This document shows positions 43,961 through 52,283 of a stretch of DNA of 64,000 nt, piece by piece. Every line of letters begins with the position of its first letter. Position 1 is the stretch's first letter. Origin of the DNA: JADKIH01 sp043747595 (GTDB lineage: Bacteria > Bacteroidota > Bacteroidia > AKYH767-A > 2013-40CM-41-45); the NCBI GenBank assembly GCA_043747595.1, contig JAYTOX010000058.1:1-64000 (forward strand). Reading direction: 5' to 3'. The position numbers were made by a program, and so were the translations under genes. Under the pieces are notes generated by a model. That model had not been told where the DNA came from. It ran no database searches and saw only the letters and a list, made by a program, of their open reading frames with translations.

Positions 43961-46493
43961 CTGTTCGTACTTTATCTTCAAACAAAATTTTACCTATATA
44001 AATTCCCGGTGGAAGTTTTTCGTTGCTGAGCTGAATATCGTTTTTTCCGGATGTGAAAGTTATTTTTTGCGACGATTCAACTTGGCCGGATGAATTGATT
44101 AATTGAAAAATTGCATTTCCACTTTTTGCAGAATTAAATTGAATTCGGAATTTTCCATCTGTAGGATTAGGATAAACAATAATCTGTTCCGATGAATTGC
44201 CAATAATATTATCAGCACTGAGCACTTCCAGCATATCGCCAACCATCATTCCACTTCCAAAACTCGTGACCCAAATTAAATTTGGTTGATAAGGATCAAA
44301 GAAAACTCGCTCCGGCTGTCTAAATTGATAAGTACTAACATTCGTCCATGATGGTAATGCTAAATTCATATTAGATGATGTCCATAAACCATTGGTTTCT
44401 GTAGTGAGATATGCCTGATATAAATTCGAAGGATTAAAAGTGATTGAAGTAACTCTGTCGAATTGAGAACCTGTCAATTTTGTCCAACTCAACCCACGAT
44501 TGGAAGTTTTATACAATCCGCCAAGACCATTCGGTGCACCACCCCATCCGCTGAAGACACATGCATACCAAGTATTTTGTGTAGCATCGTTCGGATCTAT
44601 CACAACATCTTTTGTCCAATAGCGCATTCCGGCATCACTTACATCTGTCCATGAATTCGTGTTCGGATCGTAAATAAAAACACCGGAGCTCGCAGTGAAT
44701 GTGCCGCTTGAATTTCTTCGTCCGGAGAATGAACAAACTACTTTACCATCGTTTAATACTATGATACTTGCAGCGTGTCCTTCTGTGCGCGGAGGATTAG
44801 GAAGTTTTGTCCATGTAGATGTTTGTAGATTATTCAAATCATCGGTTCTGTAAATTCCTCCAAGCTGACTGCCTTGTGTACCGCCGAAATGAATTACAGA
44901 TGCATACATTCTGTTTTGATTTGTTGGATCTATCGCTAACCAAAAAACAGGATGATTAAATACATGCAAATTGCTCCATGTACTTCCGCTGTCAGTAGAG
45001 AAAACGATTTTTCCATTTCCATCGCTGGCATCTAATTGTGCATCTGCAAGTCGTGTGCTTTGATACATATCATGAATGTTAGAACAAGCACCAAATAAAT
45101 TTCCATTGGTGCTTTCTGCAATTCTATACAATGAGTTTACAGAAAATCCCGAGTATTGATATCCCCAACTAGAACCACCATCATTGCTTGTTAGTCCACC
45201 AATATCGCTAAAGCAGCCAATCATTTTATTTGCAGAAGTCCAATGTACTTGCCAGCAAGTTGTATTTTCTAATCCTACACTGTGATACGCACGATTTTTT
45301 GGTGTTGGTATTCCGGCACTATGTTCATCTGATTGGGAAACGTAAGCTTGTCGCCATGATGTTCCTCCGTTCGAACTTACTTGGACATTAGAGAAATTAC
45401 TAAAAATTACTTTTGATGAATTAAGTGGCGCAGCAGTTATTCCAAAACATGTTTCGCTCCAACTAAAATTTTTGTCACCTTGATAGCCTTCCCAACCGGT
45501 TACGATATTAGCATTACTAATTGTTTGGTATATCGAAGACCATGTTGAACCTGCATCCGATGATTTTAATACTAGTGGCGAACCGTTAGCATTATCATGT
45601 CCACCAAGGTAAATTGTATTAATATCATTCCACGCCATTGTACAATACATTACAAAATCGTTCGAGAAATTTATTCCCGTCGATTTTGGAACCCATGTAC
45701 CATTGGCATTATCCATTGTATAAACCCCTTTAGCAAAATTGTAGTAGTCCCATGGTTTAACTCCATTGTATGTACCTGATGAATTTGCAGTAATAGCAGT
45801 AAGTCGAAGTGTATTCCCTGATCTTGCTCCGGCGAATGACCAAATAACTTGTCCGGAAGTGATACCGGAAGTATTCATCACAGAAAAATTAATTCCACCA
45901 TCGCTGCTATGAATTAATCCGTCATTAGTGCCAATATAAATGTTTTGTCCGTCGAAGAAAACGCCACCAAGAATTAATCCGGCGCCCATAGAGTTAGCAA
46001 CTTTAACCAAATTAAAAGATGTTCCACCATCATTCGAAATCAAGATGTGGCCATACGCGCCAATGAGTAATTGATTTGGATTTGCATAATTTGCTTTCAC
46101 AGAGTAAGCAGAACCGTAAGTTGACAGATTATAAGAATTCAATGTAGACCATGTTGCTCCAGCATCAAGCGATTTAACAGGGAATTCATTGTTGCCATCA
46201 TTGTAAATAGTATAGGCAGTATGTCCATCGTTAGTAAATTCAAAAGTCGAAACATTTCCAATTTGTAATTTTGAAAAGTCAGACTGATTATAACTTATAC
46301 CAAAGTTAGTAGAATGAAAAAGTTGGCTCATATCGCAAGCAACATAATATTCATTATCGTTTGCCGGATTGATAGTAGGAAAAAATAAAGCACCACCGCC
46401 ACCCATACCGGAATGATAAAAAGCGACAGGTTGAGCTTCAGTAAAAAGTGCGATTACACTTAGGCAAAGTGTCAGGAATGATTTGAGTTTCAT
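43935..46493 (-). CDS. Secreted BNR/sialidase-like repeat protein with type IX sorting domain
   Basis: An 852-residue precursor from the ATG at 46493 (signal peptide KLKSFLTLCLSVIALFTEAQ). Many BNR/Asp-box-like repeats form one or two beta-propellers (SNDGGTSF, SSDGGINF, SSDAGSTWSS, STDSGSTWSN, TSNRGLSWTKL). The C-terminus is a T9SS sorting domain (VYPNPTDGKFRIQF ... LPPGIYIGKI). Such proteins occur as xyloglucanases (GH74), sialidases or sortilin-like binders; no catalytic residues are certain here. The final residues VSSEW and the stop are encoded by the CTCACC repeat. Confidence 0.82.
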   Translation of the reverse strand: MKLKSFLTLCLSVIALFTEAQPVAFYHSGMGGGGALFFPTINPANDNEYYVACDMSQLFHSTNFGISYNQSDFSKLQIGNVSTFEFTNDGHTAYTIYNDGNNEFPVKSLDAGATWSTLNSYNLSTYGSAYSVKANYANPNQLLIGAYGHILISNDGGTSFNLVKVANSMGAGLILGGVFFDGQNIYIGTNDGLIHSSDGGINFSVMNTSGITSGQVIWSFAGARSGNTLRLTAITANSSGTYNGVKPWDYYNFAKGVYTMDNANGTWVPKSTGINFSNDFVMYCTMAWNDINTIYLGGHDNANGSPLVLKSSDAGSTWSSIYQTISNANIVTGWEGYQGDKNFSWSETCFGITAAPLNSSKVIFSNFSNVQVSSNGGTSWRQAYVSQSDEHSAGIPTPKNRAYHSVGLENTTCWQVHWTSANKMIGCFSDIGGLTSNDGGSSWGYQYSGFSVNSLYRIAESTNGNLFGACSNIHDMYQSTRLADAQLDASDGNGKIVFSTDSGSTWSNLHVFNHPVFWLAIDPTNQNRMYASVIHFGGTQGSQLGGIYRTDDLNNLQTSTWTKLPNPPRTEGHAASIIVLNDGKVVCSFSGRRNSSGTFTASSGVFIYDPNTNSWTDVSDAGMRYWTKDVVIDPNDATQNTWYACVFSGWGGAPNGLGGLYKTSNRGLSWTKLTGSQFDRVTSITFNPSNLYQAYLTTETNGLWTSSNMNLALPSWTNVSTYQFRQPERVFFDPYQPNLIWVTSFGSGMMVGDMLEVLSADNIIGNSSEQIIVYPNPTDGKFRIQFNSAKSGNAIFQLINSSGQVESSQKITFTSGKNDIQLSNEKLPPGIYIGKILFEDKVRTVRMVSSEW

Positions 46494-46638
46494 TTTTCTT
46501 TTTTTTAGAATAGAAGAATAAATATCCAATTAAGTAAAGGTATATATTCTATTGATAAATTGTATTCAAATAAGGCAATTAAAAATTAGCAGAGAAATGT
46601 AGCGTAGTTTCTTTATTATTCCGCTGAATTAAATTTAT

Positions 46639-46646
46639 TATCTTTG
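46639..46646 (+). promoter_or_regulatory. -7 promoter box of the peroxidase gene
   Basis: TATCTTTG matches the consensus exactly and lies 18 bases before the ATG. Confidence 0.5.
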
Positions 46647-46664
46647 GAATAAGCATAGAAAAGT

Positions 46665-48593
46665 ATGGCAACGCGGCTATTAATTTTTATTTTCCTCATT
46701 GTACTGATAAGTTCTTTTACCCGAAATTCAAATTCAGGTGTTACAGATCGGAATGAAAACGTCAATGAAGTTGTTCATGCTATTTTTGATGCGAATAGTT
46801 CAGAGTTCATTTCTAAGTTAGAGCTTTTGAAGTCGTTGGCACAAAAAAATAATTTCGATAGCACCACTTTAATTAAAATGAAATCGGTTTTTCTTGAATG
46901 TAGAAATCTTTATAAGATCAACGAACTATTTTCAACCTACTTTTTTCCGACCAGCGATTTGAATTGTAATGGCCCGGTAATTTCGGAGGTGGAATATGAA
47001 GATGAGCCAAAGCAAATGATCGTAAAGCCGACAGGTTTGCAAGTAATAGAAGTCAATTTATATTCTAACCATGTTGCGGAAAATTCGAATAAGATTATTA
47101 AACAAATTTCACATCTAATTGATATTTATTCTTCTCTTACAAATGCTTTTCATTCCAAAAAAGTAAATGAAAAATATTTTATAGAAGCCATGCGTACCGA
47201 AGTCGATCGTCATTTCTCGCTTGGTATTGCAAATTTTGACACACCAATCTGTAGAAATTCTTTTGAAGAGATAAAGCAGTCGCTTGCTTCATTAGGAATT
47301 TTAATGAAATTAATTTATTCCGATAAGCCTTCAATTGAAATTGAGAAAATTAAAAATCAATTGAACGATATAATTGAATATTTGAATAAATTTAAATTCA
47401 TTGAAGATGTTGATTTACTTTTCTGTTTGAGTAAACAGTATGTTCCATTGAGTATAGCTATCAGCGATTACTTTTATCAATTACCAAAAACAGAATATGC
47501 ACAATCAACAGCATTACGGCCTGACCAGCAATCAATTTTCGATAAACGAGGATTCAATGCCTTCTTTTATAATCCGAGAGGAGAAAATAAAAATTATTCT
47601 GTTGAAGTAGCTGAGCTCGGCAAATTATTATTTTTTGATCCGATTTTATCGCTCAATAATAAACGAGCATGTGCTTCTTGCCACAGAGCCGATATGGCAT
47701 TTACGGATCAACTTCCAACAAGCGCCGGTTTTCATGCAGGAAAATCTGTTTCACGCAATGCTCCTACAATTTTGAATGTCGCGCTTCAAAGAAATTATTT
47801 CTGGGATAATCGTTCTACAGATTTAGAAGATCAAGTAGGACAAGTTATTTTCAATTCCAATGAAATGAAAAGTAGTTATGATTTGATTATTGAAAAACTT
47901 AATAGTTCGGCCGAATACAAATCAATTTTCAAAAAATCTTTTGCCGAAACCGAAGATACCGTGATAAATAAATTTTCTATTTCAAATGCTATTGCCGAAT
48001 ACGAAAGAAAGTTAATAGCGATGAATAGTAAATTCGATAAGAATGTGAGAGGAGAGTTGAATGATTTTACAGCCGATGAAAAATTAGGATTTCAAATTTT
48101 CATGACGAAAGGTAATTGTGCTTCGTGTCATTATTTGCCTATGTTCAGCGGACTTGTTCCACCGAATTATACAAAAAGCGAATTTGAAAATATCGGCACC
48201 ACAAAAACAGCCGATTTTTTAAAACCCGTTTTTGATTCGGATAGCGGAAGAGGCGCACGTTACCGCACAAGTATTTATGTTGGGTCATTCAAAACGCCAA
48301 CATTGCGAAATGTTGCATTGACATTTCCATACATGCACAACGGAGCATTTAAAACGTTAGAACAAGTAGTAGATTTTTATAATGAAGGAGGCGGTGCAGG
48401 ATTGGGATTGGACGTACCCAACCAAACTCTTAATGCAACAAAATTGAATCTTACCGCATTGGAAAAGTCTGCATTGATTTCTTTTTTGTTTACACTTACA
48501 GACACATTAGGAATGACCGATCGTCCAAATCGTCTCCCATTATTTCCAAAAAATTCAATTCTGAATAAAAGAGTAGTTGGAGGAGAATATTAG
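46665..48593 (+). CDS. Di-haem cytochrome c peroxidase (CcpA/MauG family)
   Basis: A 642-residue exported protein. The N-terminal helix (RLLIFIFLIVLISSF) is a signal or anchor. About 250 helical residues of unknown type come next, then the CCP/MauG domain. Haem motifs are CASCH at 336-340 (LGKLLFFDPILSLNNKRACASCH) and CASCH at 485-489 (GFQIFMTKGNCASCH), with TPTLRNVALTFPYMHNGAF supplying axial-ligand and active-site residues. The family reduces hydrogen peroxide with electrons from cytochromes or oxidises other substrates. The long N-terminal extension suggests a special partner. Confidence 0.88.
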   Translation: MATRLLIFIFLIVLISSFTRNSNSGVTDRNENVNEVVHAIFDANSSEFISKLELLKSLAQKNNFDSTTLIKMKSVFLECRNLYKINELFSTYFFPTSDLNCNGPVISEVEYEDEPKQMIVKPTGLQVIEVNLYSNHVAENSNKIIKQISHLIDIYSSLTNAFHSKKVNEKYFIEAMRTEVDRHFSLGIANFDTPICRNSFEEIKQSLASLGILMKLIYSDKPSIEIEKIKNQLNDIIEYLNKFKFIEDVDLLFCLSKQYVPLSIAISDYFYQLPKTEYAQSTALRPDQQSIFDKRGFNAFFYNPRGENKNYSVEVAELGKLLFFDPILSLNNKRACASCHRADMAFTDQLPTSAGFHAGKSVSRNAPTILNVALQRNYFWDNRSTDLEDQVGQVIFNSNEMKSSYDLIIEKLNSSAEYKSIFKKSFAETEDTVINKFSISNAIAEYERKLIAMNSKFDKNVRGELNDFTADEKLGFQIFMTKGNCASCHYLPMFSGLVPPNYTKSEFENIGTTKTADFLKPVFDSDSGRGARYRTSIYVGSFKTPTLRNVALTFPYMHNGAFKTLEQVVDFYNEGGGAGLGLDVPNQTLNATKLNLTALEKSALISFLFTLTDTLGMTDRPNRLPLFPKNSILNKRVVGGEY

Positions 48594-48689
48594 AGTGGGT
48601 TTCTGTTTTGCTGAAAGATGCATTTTGCGATAGGCGAGCACTCGTTCAACCAAGCAATATTCACAATTGTGCATTCTTCATTAATCTCC

Positions 48690-48727
48690 CGCTTCGACGT
48701 TCCGATGGCTATCGGAATCGTCCGTTG
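48690..48727. repeat. Hairpin repeat, copy 1
   Basis: A 38-bp unit beginning CGCTTCGACG and ending GTCCGTTG, with the central inverted repeat TTCCGAT-GGCT-ATCGGAA. It is identical to copy 3 at 48937-48974. Confidence 0.85.
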
Positions 48728-48804
48728 CATTAAACGTACGAATGATTCAATCTTTTACAAAATCTGTATATCCCACTGCTGGCGACGAATTTGTCACTCT
48801 CACC

Positions 48805-48842
48805 GCTTCGACGATTCCGATAGCCATCGGAATCGTCGAAGC
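48805..48842. repeat. Hairpin repeat, copy 2, perfect 17-bp stem
   Basis: GCTTCGACGATTCCGAT (48805-48821) and its exact reverse complement (48826-48842) flank the loop AGCC. The left arm matches copies 1 and 3 except for one inserted A. The right arm differs, so the whole becomes a perfect palindrome. It resembles REP/BIME elements. Confidence 0.9.
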
Positions 48843-48936
48843 AGCGCAAAATTTATTCCCAGCAGAATTACTTTAATTATGTCCGACTGAAAGTTCAATA
48901 GCACAATCTGTCGCACAACATTCAACCAAGCAACTC

Positions 48937-48974
48937 CGCTTCGACGTTCCGATGGCTATCGGAATCGTCCGTTG
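48937..48974. repeat. Hairpin repeat, copy 3
   Basis: Identical over 38 bp to copy 1, with the stem TTCCGAT/ATCGGAA and loop GGCT. Confidence 0.85.
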
Positions 48975-49146
48975 TTATTGAGTAGTGAATATTCATGCAC
49001 TTTTCAAGACTCATCAAAAACCGCCATTAACCAAACGTTCCCTTTTTAGTAGTTTTTGATTCTTGACTTCCCTTTTTTTGACTTTATTAAACGCTCTTGC
49101 TTATTGCTCTTTTTTCCTATCTTGCGCCCTTCTTGTACATATTACA

Positions 49147-49392
49147 ATGGCTAAAAAAGATCTTAAAACAACAGTTGACTTCCCTTTTGGGAAAGAAAAT
49201 ATTATGTGGATGCTTGTCGGTATCGCTGTAATCATTATCGGATTTATCCTAATGATTGGTGGCGGCGCTACTGATCCGAAGGTTTTTAACCCGGAAATTT
49301 TTAGCACTCAACGTATCACCGTTGCTCCGGTATTGGTAATTGCAGGACTCATGATCGAGATCTATGCGATCATGAAAAAGCCAAGAGATTAA
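49147..49392 (+). CDS. DUF3098 small membrane protein
   Basis: An 81-residue protein from the ATG at 49147 (MAKKDLKTT); the frame runs further upstream, but that part is hydrophobic noise. Two transmembrane helices (MWMLVGIAVIIIGFILMIGG, VAPVLVIAGLMIEIYAIM) surround a loop with NPEIFSTQRIT. DUF3098 genes normally sit between ftsX and uppP in Bacteroidota, which supports the call and hints at a role in envelope synthesis or division. It starts the block with uppP, truB and queA. Confidence 0.85.
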   Translation: MAKKDLKTTVDFPFGKENIMWMLVGIAVIIIGFILMIGGGATDPKVFNPEIFSTQRITVAPVLVIAGLMIEIYAIMKKPRD

Positions 49393-49443
49393 TTCACCGT
49401 ATATTTTTCTGAAATTATTCAGAGCCTCCAACTCCTCTAATCA

Positions 49444-50262
49444 ATGAGCATTTTAAATGCAATCATTCTAGCCATCATTGAAGGGCTGACTGAGTTTTTA
49501 CCTATATCATCTACCGGTCACATGATTATCGGTTCTTCAATAATGGGAATCGCTGCTGCTCCTTTCACCAAATTATTTACTGTGTGTATTCAGTTTGGAG
49601 CCATTCTTTCTGTCGTTATTATTTATTGGAAAAAATTTATTCCCACAGGAAACTGGCAAGAAATAATTTCCTTTTACAAAAGATTACTCATTGCTTTTAT
49701 TCCGGCCGTTATTTTTGGTTTACTCTTTAAAAAACACATCGATCTGCTTTTAGAAAATGTAGTCGTTGTAGCTATTGCTTTGCTTGTAGGCGGAATCATT
49801 TTTCTCTTACTCGATAAATGGTTTGCGTCGGTAGAAGAATACGGAGTCTCCGAATTAAAGTCAGACAAAAAAGCATTTTTGATAGGAAGCTTTCAAGTGC
49901 TTGCCATGGTTCCTGGTGTATCGCGATCGGCAGCTACAATTATTGGTGGACTTACACAAAAACTAAACAAACGTGCAGCTGCCGAATTTTCTTTTTTCCT
50001 AGCCGTACCTACCATGTTTGCCGCAACAGTAAAAGACCTTTACGATTATTCGAAAGATGGTTTTAGTTTACAAGGCAACGAAATTTATCTTTTAGTGATT
50101 GGAAATGTAATTGCTTTTTTTGTGGCGTTACTTGCTATTAAATCGTTCGTTTCCTATTTATCAAAACACGGTTTTAAAATTTTCGGATATTACCGCATCA
50201 TAGTTGGACTAACAATTTTGATTTTGTATTGGATGGGAATAGATCTGAGAATGGTTTCCTAA
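49444..50262 (+). CDS. uppP: Undecaprenyl-diphosphate phosphatase
   Basis: A 272-residue polytopic membrane protein of the BacA/UppP family. Conserved catalytic motifs: EGLTEFLPISSTGHMIIG near the start and VPGVSRSAATIIGGL in the second half. It removes a phosphate from undecaprenyl diphosphate so the lipid carrier of peptidoglycan and surface polysaccharide synthesis is recycled. It also causes bacitracin tolerance when abundant. Its stop overlaps the truB start (TAATG). Confidence 0.95.
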   Translation: MSILNAIILAIIEGLTEFLPISSTGHMIIGSSIMGIAAAPFTKLFTVCIQFGAILSVVIIYWKKFIPTGNWQEIISFYKRLLIAFIPAVIFGLLFKKHIDLLLENVVVVAIALLVGGIIFLLLDKWFASVEEYGVSELKSDKKAFLIGSFQVLAMVPGVSRSAATIIGGLTQKLNKRAAAEFSFFLAVPTMFAATVKDLYDYSKDGFSLQGNEIYLLVIGNVIAFFVALLAIKSFVSYLSKHGFKIFGYYRIIVGLTILILYWMGIDLRMVS

Positions 50263-50978
50263 TGAAAGTTTCAACCGATCGAATTATACTGATCAACAAA
50301 CCACTCGAGTGGACTTCGTTCGATGTGGTAGCGAAAATAAAACGCCCGCTGTTAAATGAATACCGTCTTACTTTTCCCGAAGAAGAACGGGCACAAATAA
50401 AAAAATACAAAGTTGGTCATGCCGGAACATTAGATCCGTTAGCAACAGGATTGCTTGTTATTTGTTCAGGAAAATTTACTAAGTCGATTAGTGAAATACA
50501 AGACGCTGAAAAAGAATACACCGGCACCATCGTAGTTGGAGCCGTTACCGACTCGTACGATTTGGAATCGGAGCCAAAAGATTTTAAAGATTATTCATTC
50601 ATTACAAATGAAAATATTTTCAGTTTGGCGAAGAAGATGGAAGGAACACAACAGCAAGTGCCACCGATGTTCAGCGCAATAAAAGTGGACGGAGAACGAG
50701 CATACGAAAAGGCGCGTTTAGGGATAGATTTAGGGTTGAAGTCGAGGGAAATAACCATTAACAGATTTGAGATAACCCGAATAGCACTCCCGGAAATTGA
50801 TTTTAGAGTAGTGTGTACCAAAGGAACCTATATTAGAAGTCTGGCTCAAGATTTTGGCAAGAGTTTAGGTTCAGGAGCATACCTTTCGGCGCTTTGCAGG
50901 ACAAGGATTGGGAAGTATGAGCTGGCAAATGCGCTATCACCGCTCGAATTTTTAGAGCAACTTACTGAAAGCAAGTAG
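50262..50978 (+). CDS. truB: tRNA pseudouridine(55) synthase
   Basis: A 238-residue protein from the ATG at 50262, coupled to uppP by TAATG. The catalytic aspartate is in GHAGTLDPLATGLL; KEYTGTIVVGAVTDSYD, QVPPMFSAIKVDGERAYEKAR and GTYIRSLAQDFGKSLG are standard TruB blocks. It converts U55 in the T loop of tRNAs to pseudouridine. No C-terminal PUA domain is present, as in other Bacteroidota TruB proteins. Confidence 0.95.
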   Translation: MKVSTDRIILINKPLEWTSFDVVAKIKRPLLNEYRLTFPEEERAQIKKYKVGHAGTLDPLATGLLVICSGKFTKSISEIQDAEKEYTGTIVVGAVTDSYDLESEPKDFKDYSFITNENIFSLAKKMEGTQQQVPPMFSAIKVDGERAYEKARLGIDLGLKSREITINRFEITRIALPEIDFRVVCTKGTYIRSLAQDFGKSLGSGAYLSALCRTRIGKYELANALSPLEFLEQLTESK

Positions 50979-51035
50979 CTTAAGTCCATTTAAAAATATT
51001 ACAGAAAATGCTTTACAAGGGGGGTGTCCGTATAG

Positions 51036-51043
51036 TATATTTG
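51036..51043 (+). promoter_or_regulatory. -7 promoter box of queA
   Basis: TATATTTG matches TAnnTTTG exactly, about 50 bases before the queA ATG. Confidence 0.5.
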
Positions 51044-51091
51044 CCGCCCCTTTAGGCCTCATTTAGAGACCAACTATTTTAAAATCAACCT

Positions 51092-52141
51092 ATGAAATTA
51101 TCCCAGTTTAAAGTGAATGTGCCTGAGGCACTTATTGCGAATCATCCGGCAAAAAACCGAGAAGACGCGCGACTAATGGTCTTAGATAGAAAAACAGGTA
51201 AGATTGAGCATAAACACTTTAAAGATGTTCTTAGTTATTTCGACGAAGGAGATACGATGATCGTGAACGATACGCGCGTATTTCCTGCTCGATTGTATGG
51301 TAATAAAGAAAAAACCGGTGCGAAGATCGAAGTGTTTTTACTTCGTGAATTGAACCGTGAAAGCCGCTTGTGGGATGTATTGGTTGATCCGGCGCGGAAG
51401 ATCAGAATTGGTAACAAACTTTATTTTGGCGACGACGATTTGTTAGTAGCGGAAGTAATAGATAATACAACATCGAGAGGGCGAACATTGCGTTTCCTTT
51501 TTGATGGTCCTTACGAAGAGTTTAAGAAGACGATTACATTACTTGGAAATACACCACTTCCTAAATATATAAAGCGTAAGGCAGAGCCGGAAGATGTAGA
51601 GCGGTATCAAACAGTATTTGCTCAAAACGAAGGAGCCGTAGCAGCACCAACAGCAGGACTACATTTCAGTTTGCCATTGGTAAAACGTTTAGAATTGAAA
51701 GGTGTGAACTTTGCTAATGTTACGTTACACGTAGGACTAGGAACATTTCGTCCGGTGGAAGTAGAAGATTTAACGAAGCACAAGATGGATTCTGAGCAGG
51801 TGATTATTGGTCAGGATGCATGTGAGATCGTTAATAAGGCAAGAAGTGAGAAGAGAAAAGTTTGTGCAGTAGGAACAACGGTTATGCGAGCAATAGAATC
51901 GTCGGTAAGCACACAAGGGGAATTGAAACCATTCGACGGCTGGACAAACAAATTTATTTTTCCTCCATACGATTTCAGTGTTGCAAATTGTATGATTACA
52001 AATTTCCACATGCCTGAATCAACGTTACTGATGATGGTAGCAGCCTTTGCCGGTTATGATAATATGATTAATGCGTATAAGATAGCAGTAAAAGAAAAAT
52101 ATCATTTCTATAGCTACGGCGATGCGATGTTGATACTTTAA
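51092..52141 (+). CDS. queA: S-adenosylmethionine:tRNA ribosyltransferase-isomerase
   Basis: A 349-residue protein with QueA signatures throughout: PEALIANHPAKNREDARLMVLDR, GDTMIVNDTRVFPARLYG, EGAVAAPTAGLHFSLPLV, LHVGLGTFRPVEVEDLTKHKMDSE and NFHMPESTLLMMVAAFAGYD. It transfers the ribosyl part of SAM to preQ1 in tRNA, making epoxyqueuosine at the wobble base. The stop is followed at once by a GTAAGAA array. Confidence 0.95.
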   Translation: MKLSQFKVNVPEALIANHPAKNREDARLMVLDRKTGKIEHKHFKDVLSYFDEGDTMIVNDTRVFPARLYGNKEKTGAKIEVFLLRELNRESRLWDVLVDPARKIRIGNKLYFGDDDLLVAEVIDNTTSRGRTLRFLFDGPYEEFKKTITLLGNTPLPKYIKRKAEPEDVERYQTVFAQNEGAVAAPTAGLHFSLPLVKRLELKGVNFANVTLHVGLGTFRPVEVEDLTKHKMDSEQVIIGQDACEIVNKARSEKRKVCAVGTTVMRAIESSVSTQGELKPFDGWTNKFIFPPYDFSVANCMITNFHMPESTLLMMVAAFAGYDNMINAYKIAVKEKYHFYSYGDAMLIL

Positions 52142-52205
52142 TAAGAAGTAAGAAGTAAGAAGTAAGAAGTAAGAAGTAAGAAGTAAGAAGTAAGAAGTAA
52201 GAAGT
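52142..52205 (+). repeat. GTAAGAA heptamer array at the end of queA
   Basis: About nine exact GTAAGAA units beginning at the base after the queA TAA. Confidence 0.9.
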
Positions 52206-52206
52206 T

Positions 52207-52251
52207 GACAATGCCTAAAACAGATTGACCTATTTTAGGCATTGTCCTTTT
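52207..52251 (+). terminator. Rho-independent terminator inside the repeat composite
   Basis: A perfect 14-bp stem, GACAATGCCTAAAA (52207-52220) with TTTTAGGCATTGTC (52233-52246), followed by CTTTTTT. It separates the GTAAGAA array from the CTCACC module. Confidence 0.9.
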
Positions 52252-52252
52252 T

Positions 52253-52283
52253 TACTCACCACTCACTACTTACCACTCACCCA
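52253..52283 (-). repeat. CTCACC module at the end of the dehydrogenase gene
   Basis: A TACTCACCACTCACTAC ... CTCACCC module, that is, GTGAGTG heptamers on the minus strand. It touches the TAA of the convergent dehydrogenase gene at 52284. Confidence 0.85.

Larger units (their letters stand above)
48594..49146. other. Non-coding gap carrying a three-copy hairpin repeat
   Basis: I see no gene. Three copies of a hairpin repeat (separate entries) lie within 285 bases. The words TTCAACCAAGCAA recur before copies 1 and 3. Confidence 0.6.

Noticed and set aside
48618..48890. A 90-residue plus-strand frame over the hairpin repeats
   Set aside because: It is explained by the repeat sequence; no conserved protein signal.
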